Positions 54,262-64,000 of a DNA stretch of 64,000 bases are shown here, piece by piece. Numbering within the stretch: position 1 is the stretch's first letter; the number at the start of each line of letters is the position of its first letter. Made by a program: the position numbers and the translations under genes. The notes beneath the pieces were generated by a model. That model was not told the DNA's origin. It saw only the letters and a list, made by a program, of their open reading frames with translations, and searched no databases. The stretch is from Panulirus ornatus (lineage: Eukaryota > Arthropoda > Malacostraca > Decapoda > Palinuridae), in the NCBI RefSeq assembly GCF_036320965.1, contig NC_092225.1, positions 31,452,943-31,516,942 on the forward strand, in the 5' to 3' direction.

Positions 54262-56128
54262 GTGGGAGATGTATAAAAGAAAGAGACAGGAGGTCAAGAG
54301 AAAGGTGCAAGAGGTGAAAAAAAGGGCAAATGAGAGTTGGGGTGAGAGAGTATCATTAAATTTTATGGAGAATAAAAAGATGTTCTGGAAGGAGGTAAAT
54401 AAAGTGCGTAAGACAAGGGAGCAAATGGGAACTTCGGTGAAGGGCGCAAGTGGGGAGGTGATAACAAGTAGTGGTGATGTGAGAAGGAGATGGAGTGAGT
54501 ATTTTGAAGGTTTGTTGAATGTGTTTGATGATAGAGTGGCAGATATAGGGTGTTTTGGTCGAGGTGGTTTGCAAAGTGAGAGGGTTAGGGAAAATGATTT
54601 GGTAAACAGAGAAGAGGTAGTGAAAGCTTTGCGGAAGATGAAAGCCGGCAAGGCAGCAGGTTTGGATGGTATTGCAGTAGAATTTATTAAAAAAGGGGGT
54701 GACTGTATTGTTGACTGGTTGGTGAGGTTATTTAATGTATGTATGACTCATGGTGAGGTGCCTGAGGATTGGCAGAATGCGTGCATAGTGCCATTGTACA
54801 AAGGCAAAGGGGATAAGAGTGAGTGCTCAAATTACAGAGGTATAAGTTTGTTGAGTATTCCTGGTAAATTATATGGGAGGGTATTGATTGAGAGGGTGAA
54901 GGCATGTACAGAGCATCAGATTGGGGAAGAGCAGTGTGGTTTCAGAAGTGGTAGAGGATGTGTGGATCAGGTGTTTGCTTTGAAGAATGTATGTGAGAAA
55001 TACTTAGAAAAGCAAATGGATTTGTATGTAGCATTTATGGATCTGGAGAAGGCATATGATAGAGTTGATAGAGATGCTCTGTGGAAGGTACTAAGAATAT
55101 ATGGTGTGGGAGGAAAGTTGTTAGAAGCAGTGAAAAGTTTTTACCGAGGATGTAAGGCATGTGTACGTGTAGGAAGAGAGGAAAGTGATTGGTTCTCAGT
55201 GAATGTAGGTTTGCGGCAGGGGTGTGTGATGTCTCCATGGTTGTTTAATTTGTTCATGGATGGGGTTGTTAGGGAGGTAAATGCAAGAGTTTTGGAAAGA
55301 GGGGCAAGTATGAAGTCTGTTGGGGATGAGAGAGCTTGGGAAGTGAGTCAGTTGTTGTTCGCTGATGATACAGCGCTGGTGGCTGATTCATGTGAGAAAC
55401 TGCAGAAGCTGGTGACTGAGTTTGGAAAAGTGTGTGGAAGAAGAAAGTTAAGAGTAAATGTGAATAAGAGCAAGGTTATTAGGTACAGTAGGGTTGAGGG
55501 TCAAGTCAATTGGGAGGTGAGTTTGAATGGAGAAAAACTGGAGGAAGTGAAGTGTTTTAGATATCTGGGAGTGGATCTGGCAGCGGATGGAACCATGGAA
55601 GCGGAAGTGGATCATAGGGTGGGGGAGGGGGCGAAAATCCTGGGGGCCTTGAAGAATGTGTGGAAGTCGAGAACATTAGCTCGGAAAGCAAAAATGGGTA
55701 TGTTTGAAGGAATAGTGGTTCCAACAATGTTGTATGGTTGCGAGGCGTGGGCTATGGATAGAGTTGTGCGCAGGAGGATGGATGTGCTGGAAATGAGATG
55801 TTTGAGGACAATGTGTGGTATGAGGTGGTTTGATCGAGTGAGTAACGTAAGGGTAAGAGAGATGTGTGGAAATAAAAAGAGCGTGGTTGAGAGAGCAGAA
55901 GAGGGTGTTTTGAAGTGGTTTGGGCACATGGAGAGGATGAGTGAGGAAAGATTGACCAAGAGGATATATGTGTCAGAGGTGGAGGGAACAAGGAGAAGAG
56001 GGAGACCAAATTGGAGGTGGAAAGATGGAGTGAAAAAGATTTTGTGTGATCGGGGCCTGAACATGCAGGAGGGTGAAAGGAGGGCAAGGAATAGAGTGAA
56101 TTGGAGCGATGTGGTATACCGGGGTTGA
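54227..56128 (+). CDS. LINE-A reverse transcriptase, 633 codons, uninterrupted
   Basis: Same protein as the frame at 32825 but here preceded by its endonuclease in sense orientation. Motif A Asp at residue 272 (AFMDLEKAYD), motif B LRQGCVMSPWLFN, motif C FADD with Asp380-Asp381, C-terminal [13 protein letters not shown] and WFGHMERM blocks, end VVYRG. The Met at 54227 is not the natural start: in the family EN and RT are one frame, and the shift at 54246-54252 separates them here. Confidence 0.82.
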   Translation: MDDFCREKNAIEWEMYKRKRQEVKRKVQEVKKRANESWGERVSLNFMENKKMFWKEVNKVRKTREQMGTSVKGASGEVITSSGDVRRRWSEYFEGLLNVFDDRVADIGCFGRGGLQSERVRENDLVNREEVVKALRKMKAGKAAGLDGIAVEFIKKGGDCIVDWLVRLFNVCMTHGEVPEDWQNACIVPLYKGKGDKSECSNYRGISLLSIPGKLYGRVLIERVKACTEHQIGEEQCGFRSGRGCVDQVFALKNVCEKYLEKQMDLYVAFMDLEKAYDRVDRDALWKVLRIYGVGGKLLEAVKSFYRGCKACVRVGREESDWFSVNVGLRQGCVMSPWLFNLFMDGVVREVNARVLERGASMKSVGDERAWEVSQLLFADDTALVADSCEKLQKLVTEFGKVCGRRKLRVNVNKSKVIRYSRVEGQVNWEVSLNGEKLEEVKCFRYLGVDLAADGTMEAEVDHRVGEGAKILGALKNVWKSRTLARKAKMGMFEGIVVPTMLYGCEAWAMDRVVRRRMDVLEMRCLRTMCGMRWFDRVSNVRVREMCGNKKSVVERAEEGVLKWFGHMERMSEERLTKRIYVSEVEGTRRRGRPNWRWKDGVKKILCDRGLNMQEGERRARNRVNWSDVVYRG

Positions 56129-56330
56129 CGTGCTGTCAGTGGATTGAAGCAGGGCATGTGAAGCGTCTGGGGTAAACCATGGAAAGCTGTGTAGGTATGT
56201 ATATTTGCGTGTGTGGACGTATGTATATACATGTGTATGGGGGGGGGTTGGGCCATTTCTTTCGTCTGTTTCCTTGCGCTACCTCGCAAACGCAGGAGAC
56301 AGCGACAAAGTATAATAAAATATAAAATAT

Positions 56331-56332
<2 letters not shown>

Positions 56333-56361
<29 letters not shown>
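56333..56361. repeat. (AT)n array
   Basis: About 14 AT units; LINE-A tail, then the start of an element B. Confidence 0.9.
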
Positions 56362-56365
<4 letters not shown>

Positions 56366-56463
56366 GGGGATAGGGGAGAAAGAATACTTCCCACGTATTC
56401 CCTGCGTGTCGTAGAAGGCGACTAAAAGGGAAGGGAGCGGGGGGCTGGAAATCCTCCCCTCTC

Positions 56464-56495
<32 letters not shown>

Positions 56496-56622
56496 CCAAA
56501 AGAAGGAACAGAGAAGAGGTCCAGGTGAGGATATTCCCTCAAAGGCCCAGTCCTCTGTTCTTAACGCTACCTCGCTATCGCGGGAAATAGCGAATAGTAT
56601 GAAAAAAAAAAAAAAAAAAAAA

Positions 56623-56624
<2 letters not shown>
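56362..56624 (+). mobile_element. Element B, full length, long T-run
   Basis: CCCTGGGGATAGGGGAGAAAG to GGAAATAGCGAATAGTATG. The internal T-run is 30 nt (56466-56495). Ends in poly-A then (AT)n. Confidence 0.85.

Positions 56625-56692
<68 letters not shown>
56625..56692. repeat. (AT)n array
   Basis: About 33 AT units between two same-direction element B copies. Confidence 0.95.
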
Positions 56693-56695
<3 letters not shown>

Positions 56696-56939
56696 CCCTG
56701 GGGATAGGGGAGAAAGAATACTTCCCTCGTATTCCCTGCGTGTCGTAGAAGGCGACTAAAAGGGAAGGGAGCGGGGGGCTGGAAATCCTCCCCTCGGTTT
56801 TTTTTTTCCTTTTTTTTTCCAAAAGAAGGAACAGACAAGGGAGCCAGGTGAGGATATTCCCTCAAAAGCCCAGTCCTCTCTTCTTAACGCTACCTCGCTA
56901 ATGCAGGAAATGGCGAATAGTATGAAAGAAAGATATATA
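56693..56939 (+). mobile_element. Element B, full length
   Basis: TTATCCCTGGGGATAGGGG to GGAAATGGCGAATAGTATG. Second of two direct copies; runs via a few AT into LINE-A. Confidence 0.85.
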
Positions 56940-57824
56940 TATGTTTGAAGGAATAGTGGTTCCAACAATGTTGTATGGTTGCGAGGCGTGGGCTATGGAT
57001 AGAGTCGAGCGCAGGAGGGTGGATGTGCTGGAAATGAGATGTTTGAGGACAATGTGTGGTGTGAGGTGGTTTGATCGAGTAAGTAATGTAAGGGTAAGAG
57101 AGATGTGTGGAAATAAAAAGAGCGTGGTTGAGAGAGCAGAAGAGGGTGTTTTGAAATGGTTTGGGCACATGGAGAGAATGAGTGAGGAAAGATTGACCAA
57201 GAGGATATATGTGTCAGAGGTGGAGGGAACAAGGAGAAGTGGGAGACCAAATTGCAGGTGGAAAGATGGAGTGAAAAAGATTTTGAGTGATCGGGGCCTG
57301 AACATGCAAGAGGGTGAAAGGCGGGCAAGGAATAGAGTGAATTGGATCGATGTGGTATACCGGGGTTGACGTGCTGCCAGTGGATTGAATCAGGGCATGT
57401 GAAGCGTCTAGGGTAAACCATGGAAAGCTGTGTGGGGCCTGGATGTGGAAAGGGAGCTGTGGTTTCAGGCATTATTGCATGACAGCTAGAGACTGAGTGT
57501 GAACGAATGAGGCCTTTGTTGTCTTTTCCTAGTGCTAACCCGCACACATGAGGGGGGGAGGGGGATGGTATTCCATGTATGGCGAGGTGGCGATGGGAAT
57601 GAATAAAGGCAGACAGTGTGAATTGTGTGCATGGGTATATATGTATGTGTCTGTGTGTGTATATATATGTGTACATGGAGATGTATAGGTATGTATATTT
57701 GTGTGTGTGGACATGTGTGTGTATATACATGTGTATGGGGGTGGGTTGGGCCATTTCTTTCGTCTGTTTCCTTGCGCTACCTTGCAAACGCGGGAGACAG
57801 CGACAAAGCAAAATAAATAAATAA

Positions 57825-57828
<4 letters not shown>
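56940..57828 (+). mobile_element. LINE-A 3' copy, long 3' UTR
   Basis: Starts at [14 protein letters not shown], open for 142 codons (56941-57369) to VVYRG. Long-group residues (RRVDV, SGRPN, ILSD, NWID). UTR 57370-57815, TAAA repeats at the end. Confidence 0.85.

Positions 57829-57860
<32 letters not shown>
57829..57860. repeat. (AT)n array
   Basis: About 15 AT units, ending ACACACTTC. Confidence 0.9.
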
Positions 57861-57864
<4 letters not shown>

Positions 57865-57985
57865 TTCAACAACTTTTGCTCACATATGCCCCTTCCTCAA
57901 CAAATATAACATTGACAAAGCAAAGCATATTCACACTGATGTAACCCACTAAGCACTATACACCTGCCTTTTAATTTAGTAAAAC
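57861..57985. other. Unclassified spacer
   Basis: No recognised feature. Confidence 0.4.
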
Positions 57986-58880
57986 CTGTGGATGGAGAAA
58001 GTTGAGAGTAAATGTGAATAAAAGCAAGGGTATTAGGCTTAGTAGAGTAAAGAGACAGATTGTTGGGGGGGTTGTCAGTTTGAATAGGAAAAACTTGGAA
58101 GTGAAGTCTTATATTTACCTGAAAGTGGATATTGCTCCAAATGGAACCATTGCAGCTGAGGTGATTTATAGGATGGGTGAGGGAGCGAAGGCCCTGGGAG
58201 CATTGATGCGTGTATGGATTGAGATTTCACTCTCTGGGAGGGCAAAGATGGTGTATGTTTGAAAATATAGTATCACTGATGGTATTGTATGGATGTAAGG
58301 CGTGGTCTATATATAAAAATGTACTGAAATAAGGGGGGTAATGTGTTAGAAGTGAAATGTTTTGAGGTGGTATAAGGAGGGTTGATCAAGCAAGTAATAA
58401 ATGGGGAAGAGAGAAGTGTGGTAATAAGAAAAGTATGGTTAAGAGAGCTAAATAGGGTGTGCTGAAATGAACATATGGAGAGAATGAGTGAGGAAAGGTT
58501 GACAGAGAAAATTTATGTCAGAAGTGGAGGATTCAAGAAGTTGGATACCTAATTAGAGATGAAAGGATGGAGTGAATAATATTTTGAGCACTCAGAGCCT
58601 GATCATGCAGGAGGATGAAAGAGATGTATGGGATAGAATGAAGTAGAGCAGTATGGTATAAAGGGGGCAACATGCTGACAGTGGATTGAATCAGGGTGTT
58701 AGAAACAGATGGGGAACCAAGGAAAAGTCTGTCAGGGTCTGGTTGTGCATACTAGGCTATGGTTCTTGTGCATTACACAACAACCAGGAAAAGGTTTTGT
58801 GAGCAAATGAGGCCCTTGTCTGTTCCTGGTGCTGCCCCACTACTGCAGGAAAAGATGATAAAGTATGAAAGAAAAGAATA
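57986..58880 (+). mobile_element. Very old LINE-A relative, 3' part
   Basis: Frame 58002-58262 reads LRVNVNKSKG-like sequence, LKVDIAPNGTIAAEVIYRM and GEGAKALGALMRVW, then decays. DNA similarity continues through GAATGAGTGAGGAAAGGTTG and CTGATCATGCAGGAGGATG to a UTR remnant ending near 58870. The most diverged copy here; it may be a separate subfamily. Confidence 0.65.
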
Positions 58881-59065
58881 TTTGTGGTATCTGTTTTCAG
58901 GACTGCTTATGGCTCTAAAGCTCCATTTCTTGTAGTAGCAGAAAAATTATGGATTCCTTTGGAGTGAGAAGTACTCTGAAGAATTTGTACTCATAGTGAT
59001 ACTGCCTCACCAAAAGCAACTTTTCATTCACAGTGTAACATTTTGTGGGCAGAGGATGATGACAC

Positions 59066-59070
<5 letters not shown>
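58881..59070. other. Unclassified, possible dispersed repeat
   Basis: GGATTCCTTTGGAGTGAGAAG is the reverse complement of a segment near 41985, and TGATACTGCCTCACC matches 28190. No gene. Confidence 0.4.

Positions 59071-59110
<40 letters not shown>
59071..59110. repeat. (AT)n array
   Basis: About 19 AT units. Confidence 0.9.
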
Positions 59111-59114
<4 letters not shown>

Positions 59115-59847
59115 CCTACACAGCTTTCCATGGTTTACCCCAGACGCTTCACATGCCCTGATTTAATCCACTGACAGCACGTCAACCCCGGTATACCACA
59201 TCGATCCAATTCACTCTATTCCTTGCCCTCCTTTCACCCTCCTGCATGTTCAGGCCCCGATCACACAAAATCTTTTTCACTCCATCTTTCCACCTCCAAT
59301 TTGGTCTCCCACTTCTCCTCGTTCCCTCCACCTCCGACACATATATCCTCTTGGTCAATCTTTCCTCACTCATTCTCTCCATGTGCCCAAACCATTTCAA
59401 AACACCCTCTTCTGCTCTCTCAACCACGCTCTTTTTATTTCCACACATCTCTCTTACCCTTACATTACTTACTCGATCAAACCACCTCACACCACACATT
59501 GTCCTTAAACATCTCATTTCCAGCACATCCACCCTCCTGCGCACAACTCTATCCATAGCCCACGCCTCGCAACCATACAACATTGTTGGAACCACTATTC
59601 CTTCAAACATACCCATTTTTGCTTTCCAAGATAATGTACTCAACTTCCACACATTCTTCAAGGCTCCCAGGATTTTCGCCCCCTCCCCCACCCTATGATC
59701 CACTTCCGCTTCTATGGTTCCATCCGCTGCCAGATCCACTCCCAGATATCTAAAACACTTTACTTCCTCCAGTTTTTCTCCATTCAAACTTGCCTCCCAA
59801 TTGACTTGACCCTCAACCCTACTGCACCTAATTACCTTGCTCTTATT

Positions 59848-59850
<3 letters not shown>
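59111..59850 (-). mobile_element. LINE-A 3' copy, UTR cut by (AT)n, intermediate subtype
   Basis: 222 open codons (59182-59850) from NKSKVIRCSRVEG to VVYRG. The short UTR junction (CTACACAGCTTTCC) is present but the terminal module is missing. Residues RRVDV with ILCD and NWID, between the two main groups. Confidence 0.85.

Positions 59851-59906
<56 letters not shown>
59851..59906. repeat. (AT)n array
   Basis: About 27 AT units; head-to-head junction of LINE-A and element B. Confidence 0.95.
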
Positions 59907-59909
<3 letters not shown>

Positions 59910-60130
59910 CCCTGGGGATAGGGGATTAAGAATACTTCCCACGTATTCCCTGCGTTTCGTAGAAGGCGACTAAAAGGGGAGGGAGCAGGGGGCTGGAAAT
60001 CCTCCCCTCTCGTTTTTTTTTAATTTTCCAAAAGAAGGAACAGAGGGGGCCAGGTGAGGATATTCCAAAAAAGGCCCAGTCCTCTGTTCTTAACACTACC
60101 TCGCTAACGTGGGAAATGGCGAATAGTTTA

Positions 60131-60133
<3 letters not shown>
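59907..60133 (+). mobile_element. Element B, full length
   Basis: TTATCCCTGGGGATAGGGG to GGAAATGGCGAATAGTTTA. Contains the variant GATATTCCAAAAAAGGCCC, matching a GGCCTTTTTTGGAATATCC variant at 35150. Confidence 0.85.

Positions 60134-60196
<63 letters not shown>
60134..60196. repeat. (AT)n array
   Basis: About 30 AT units; element B tail on the left, truncated LINE-A on the right. Confidence 0.95.
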
Positions 60197-60198
<2 letters not shown>

Positions 60199-61552
60199 TT
60201 TGCGGCAGGGGTGTGTGATGTCGCCATGGTTGTTTAATTTGTTTATGGATGGTGTTGTTAGGGAGATGAATGCAAGAGTTTTGGAAAGAGGGGCAAGTAT
60301 GCAGTCTGTTGGGGATGAGAGAGCATGGGAAGTGAGTCAGTTGTTGTTCGCTGATGATACAGTGCTGGTGGCTGATTCATGTGAGAAACTGCTGAAGCTG
60401 GTGACTGAGTTTGGTAAAGTGTGTGAAAGAAGAAAGTTAAGAGTAAATGTGAATAAGAGCAAGGTTATTAGGTACAGTAGGGTTGAGGGTCAAGTCAGTT
60501 GGGAGGTAAGTTTGAATGGAGAAAAACTGGAGGAAGTAAAGTGTTTTAGATATCTGGGAGTGGATCTGGCAGCAGATGGAACTATGAAAGCGGAAATAAA
60601 TCATTGGGAGGGGGCAAAAATCCTGGGAGCCTTGAAGAATTTGTGGAAGTCGAGAACATTATCTCAGAAAGCAAAAATAGATATGTTTGAAGGAATAGTG
60701 GTTCCAACAATGTTGTATGGTTGCAAGGCGTGGGCTATGGATAGAGTTGTGCGCAGGAGGGTGGATGTGCTGGAAATGAGATGTTTGAGGACAATATGTG
60801 GTGTGAGGTGCTTTGATCGAGTAAGTAATGTAAGGGTAAGAGACATGTGTGGAAATAAAAAGAGTGTGGCTGTGAGAGCAGAAGAGGGTGTTTTGAAATG
60901 GTTTGGTCACATGGAGAGAATGAGTGAGGAAAGATTGACCAGGAGGATATATGTGTCGGAGGTGGAGGGAACGAGGAGAAGTGGGAGACCAAATTGGAGG
61001 TGGAAAGATAGAGTGAAAAAGATTTTGAGTGATTGGGGCCTGAACATGCAAGAGGGTGAAAGGCGGGCAAGGAATAGAGTGAATTGGATCGATGCGGTAT
61101 ACCGGGGTTGACGTGCTGTCAATGGATTGAATCAGGGCTTGTGAAGCGTCTGGGGTAAACCATGGAAAGTTCTATGGGGCCTGGATGTGGAAAGGGAGCT
61201 GTGGTTTCGGGCATTATTGCATGACAGTTGGAGACTGAGTGTGAGCGAATGGGGCCTTTGTTGTCTTTTCCTGGCGCTGCCTTGCGCACATGAGGGGGGA
61301 AGGGGATGTTATTCCATGTGTGGCGAGGTGGCGATGGGAACAAATAAAGGCATACAGTATGAATTATGTACATGTGTATATATGTATATGTCTGTGTGTG
61401 TGTACGTTGAGATGTATAGTATGTATATTTTGCGTGTGTGGACGTGTATGTATATACATGTGTATGTGGGCGGGTTGGGCCATTCTTTCATCTGTTTCCT
61501 TGCGCTACCTCGCTAACGCGGGAGACAGCGACAAAGCAAAATAGATAAATAA

Positions 61553-61553
<1 letters not shown>
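60197..61553 (+). mobile_element. LINE-A copy, long 3' UTR, open RT palm to C-terminus
   Basis: Open from the (AT)n through GLRQGCVMSPWLFN (60197) and LFADDTVLVAD to 61111. Has a small in-frame deletion (HWEGAK for HRVGEGAK). UTR 61112-61545 with TGCGCACATG in the internal motif. TAAA repeats then (AT)n. Confidence 0.86.

Positions 61554-61614
<61 letters not shown>
61554..61614. repeat. (AT)n array
   Basis: About 29 AT units. Confidence 0.95.
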
Positions 61615-61616
<2 letters not shown>

Positions 61617-61659
61617 CTACCTCGCTGACGTGGGAAGTGGCGAATAGTACGAAATAAAA

Positions 61660-61661
<2 letters not shown>
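61615..61661 (+). mobile_element. Element B, last 47 bp only
   Basis: CGCTACCTCGCTGACGTGGG then AGTGGCGAATAGTACG and A-rich end. An extreme 5' truncation that keeps just the terminal hairpin region. Confidence 0.75.

Positions 61662-61705
<44 letters not shown>
61662..61705. repeat. (AT)n array
   Basis: About 21 AT units; tail-to-tail junction of two element B copies. Confidence 0.95.
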
Positions 61706-61708
<3 letters not shown>

Positions 61709-61955
61709 TTTTATACTATTCGCCATTTCCCACGATAGCGAGGTAGCGTTAAGAACAGAGGACTGGGCCTTTTAGGGAATACCCTCACCTGGCCCCCTTC
61801 TCTGTTCCTTCTTTTGGAAAAAAAAAAAAAATAAAAATAAAAATAAAAAAAACAAGAGGGGAGGATTTCCAGCCCCCCGCTCCCTTCCCTTTTAGTCGCC
61901 TTCTACGACACGCAGGGAATACGTGAGAAGTATTCTTTCTCCCCTATCCCCAGGG

Positions 61956-61957
<2 letters not shown>
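61706..61957 (-). mobile_element. Element B, full length
   Basis: ATACTATTCGCCATTTCCCA to CCCCTATCCCCAGGGATAA, with an A-rich (AAAAAT)n middle. Confidence 0.85.

Positions 61958-61998
<41 letters not shown>
61958..61998. repeat. (AT)n array
   Basis: About 19 AT units. Confidence 0.95.
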
Positions 61999-62000
<2 letters not shown>

Positions 62001-62122
62001 TTTCTTCTTTTAAACTATTCGCCATTTCCCGCGTTAGCGAGGTAGCATTAAGAACAGAGGACTGGGCCTTTGAGGGAATACCCTCACCTGGCCCAATTCT
62101 CTGTTCCTTCTTTTGGAAAATT

Positions 62123-62137
<15 letters not shown>
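61999..62137 (-). mobile_element. Element B, right half
   Basis: CTTTTAAACTATTCGCCATT to TTCTTTTGGAAAATTAAAA; ends in the internal poly-A, after which (AT)n follows. Confidence 0.8.
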
Positions 62138-62155
<18 letters not shown>

Positions 62156-62170
62156 TTTATTATATATATT
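62138..62170. repeat. (AT)n array
   Basis: About 15 AT units with TTTATTA interruption, tail of the minus-strand LINE-A. Confidence 0.9.
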
Positions 62171-63942
62171 TTGCTTTGTCGCTGTCTCCCGCGTTTGCGA
62201 GGTAGCGCAAGGAAACAGACGAAAGAAATGGCCCAACCCACCCACATACACGTCCACACACGCAAAGATACATACCTATCCATCTCAATGTACACATATA
62301 TATACACATACAGACATATACATATACACACATGTACATAATTCATACTGTCTGCCTTTATTTATTCCCATCGCCACCTCGCCACACATGGAATAATATC
62401 CCCCTCCCCCCTCATGTGTGCGAGGTAGCACTAGGAAAAGACAACAAAGGCCCCATTCGTTCACACTCAGTCTCTAGCTGTCATGTAATAATGCCCAAAA
62501 CCACAGCTCCCTTTCCACATCCAGGCCCCACACAACTTTCCATGGTTTACCCTAGACGCTTCACATGCTCTGATTCAATCCATTGACAGCACGTTGACCC
62601 CGGTATACCACATCGATCCAATTCACTCTATTCCTTGCCCGCCTTTCACACTCCTGCATGTTCAGGTCCCGATCACTCAAAATCTTTTTCACTCCATCTT
62701 TCCACCTCCAATTTGGTCTCCCACTTCTCGTTCCCTCCACCTCCGACACATACTTTCCCTTGGTCAATCTTTCCTCACTCATTCTCTCCATGTGCCCAAA
62801 CCATTTCAAAACACCCTCTTCTGCTATCTCAACCACGCTCTTTTTATTTCCACACATCTCTCTTACCCTTGCATTACTTACTCGATCAAACCACCTCACA
62901 CTACATATTGTCCTCAAACATCTCATTCCCAGCACATCCACCCTCCTGCGCACAACTCTATCCATAGCCCATGCCTCGCAACCATACAACATTGTTGGAA
63001 CCACTATTCCTTCAAACATACCCATTTTTGCTTTCCAAGATAATGTTCTCGACTTCCAAACATTCTTCAAGGCTCCGAAGATTTTCGCCCCCTCCCCCAC
63101 CCTATGATTCACTTCCGCTTCCATGGTTCCATCCGCTGCCAGATCCACTATCAGATATCTGAAACACTTTACTTCCTCCAGTTTTTCTCCATTCAAACCT
63201 ACCTCCCAGTTGACTTGACCCTCAACCCTACTGTACCTAATAACCTTGCTCTTATTCACATTTACTCTTAACTTTCTTCCTTCACACACCCCACCAAACC
63301 CAGGCACCAGCCTCTGCAGTTTCTCACATGAATCAGCCACCAGTGCTGTATCATCAGCGAACAACAACTGACTCACTCCCCAAGCTCTCTCATCCCCAAC
63401 AGACTGCATACTTGCCCCTCTTTCCAAAACTCTTGCATTCACCTCCCTAACAACCCCATCCATAAACAAATTAAACAACCATGGAGACATCACACACCCC
63501 TGCCGCAAACCTACATTCATTGAGAACCAATCACTTTCCTCTCTTCCTACACGTACACATGCCTTACATCCTCGATAAAAACTTTCCACTGCTTCTAACA
63601 ACTTGCCTCCCACACCATATATTCTTAGTACCTTCCACAGAGCATCTCTATCAACTCTATCATATGCCTTCTCCAGATCCATAAATGCTACATTCAAATC
63701 CATTTGCTTTTCTAAGTATTTCTCACATACACTCTTCAAAGCAAACACCTGATCCACACATCCTCTACCACTTCTGAAACCACACTGCTCTTCCCCAATC
63801 TGATGCTCTGTACATGCCTTCACCCTCTCAATCAATACCCTCCCATATAATTTACCAGGAATACTCAACAAACTTATACCTCTGAAATTCGAGCACTCAC
63901 TCTTATCCCCTTTGCCTTTGTACAATGGCACTATGCACGCAT
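62171..63942 (-). mobile_element. LINE-A copy, long 3' UTR, 460-codon open frame
   Basis: Open 62561-63949: ACIVPLYKGKGDKSECSN, SIPGKLYGRVLIERVK, AFMDLEKAYDRVDR, LFADDTALVAD, C-terminal block, end beyond VVYRG into the UTR because the usual stop TGA is read through (CGTCAA for TGACGT context). UTR 62190-62580. Truncated at ACIVPLYK, head to head with another copy. Confidence 0.86.
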
Positions 63943-64000
63943 GGATCATAGGGTGGGGGAGGGGGCGAAAATCCTGGGAGCCTTGAAGAATGTGTGGAAG
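63943..64000 (+). mobile_element. LINE-A fragment at window edge
   Basis: ATGGATCATAGGGTGGGGGA and following, encoding VDHRVGEGAKILGALKNVWK. Continues past the window. Confidence 0.75.

Larger units (their letters stand above)
53397..56332 (+). mobile_element. LINE-A, best-preserved copy with endonuclease and RT, short 3' UTR
   Basis: 2.9 kb from the KQELWEYVIECKKVNS segment of EN to the tail. Only the leader and about 60 N-terminal EN codons are missing. EN motifs: VIIGAYAPGHEKKD, MGDLNAKVSN, LLDYVLIDRR, MSDHYLVEAKV (catalytic His). The coding region has just two defects: a TGA at about 53586 where other copies have CGG, and one extra A (A7 for A6) at 54246-54252. UTR 56129-56312. Confidence 0.88.

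Overview
The window is eukaryotic and almost certainly from an arthropod, most likely a decapod crustacean. It has split host exons, very large introns, APE-type LINEs, a Penelope-like fragment, tRNA-like SINEs and dozens of (AT)n arrays. The decapod assignment rests on recalled repeat style plus the arthropod-like host exons; it is an inference.

Host gene. Two exons on the + strand, 6893-6995 and 15308-15448, encode the core of a Popeye-domain (POPDC/BVES) protein. They carry the conserved DSPEW motif and an FQV(S/T) motif that is split across the exon junction. An 8.3-kb intron separates them. A third, unrecognised open exon with good splice signals lies at 45316-45442. It would be in frame only through an exon whose length is 2 modulo 3, and an 11-nt micro-exon candidate at 15547-15557 has that length. 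No other convincing gene was seen.

Repeats. About 80% of the window is one retrotransposon family, called LINE-A here. It is an APE endonuclease plus reverse transcriptase non-LTR element of about 3.5 kb, RTE-like by its microsatellite 3' tail, present in roughly 30 full, truncated or inverted copies on both strands. With it occur about 20 copies of a ~240-bp short element, element B. Its first ~170-200 bp match the 5' end of LINE-A and its last ~40 bp resemble the LINE-A 3' end, so it looks like a non-autonomous partner. Nearly every copy of either element abuts an (AT)n array, which appears to act both as the 3' tail and as a landing site for later insertions.

Layout. 1-6.8 kb: LINE-A and B fragments, including an old nearly full-length LINE-A on the minus strand. 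6.8-15.9 kb: POPDC exons with a 20-bp minisatellite, a ~300-bp tandem array broken by LINE-A insertions, a Penelope-like fragment and a tRNA-like SINE. 15.9-24.5 kb: LINE-A chimera, SINE fold-back and young LINE-A copies. 24.5-28.1 kb: old full-length LINE-A (+). 28-44 kb: young LINE-A copies, three with 5' inversions of the twin-priming type. 44-46.8 kb: mostly unique DNA with the candidate exon. 46.8-64 kb: dense LINE-A/B chains, including the best-preserved copy at 53.4-56.3 kb.
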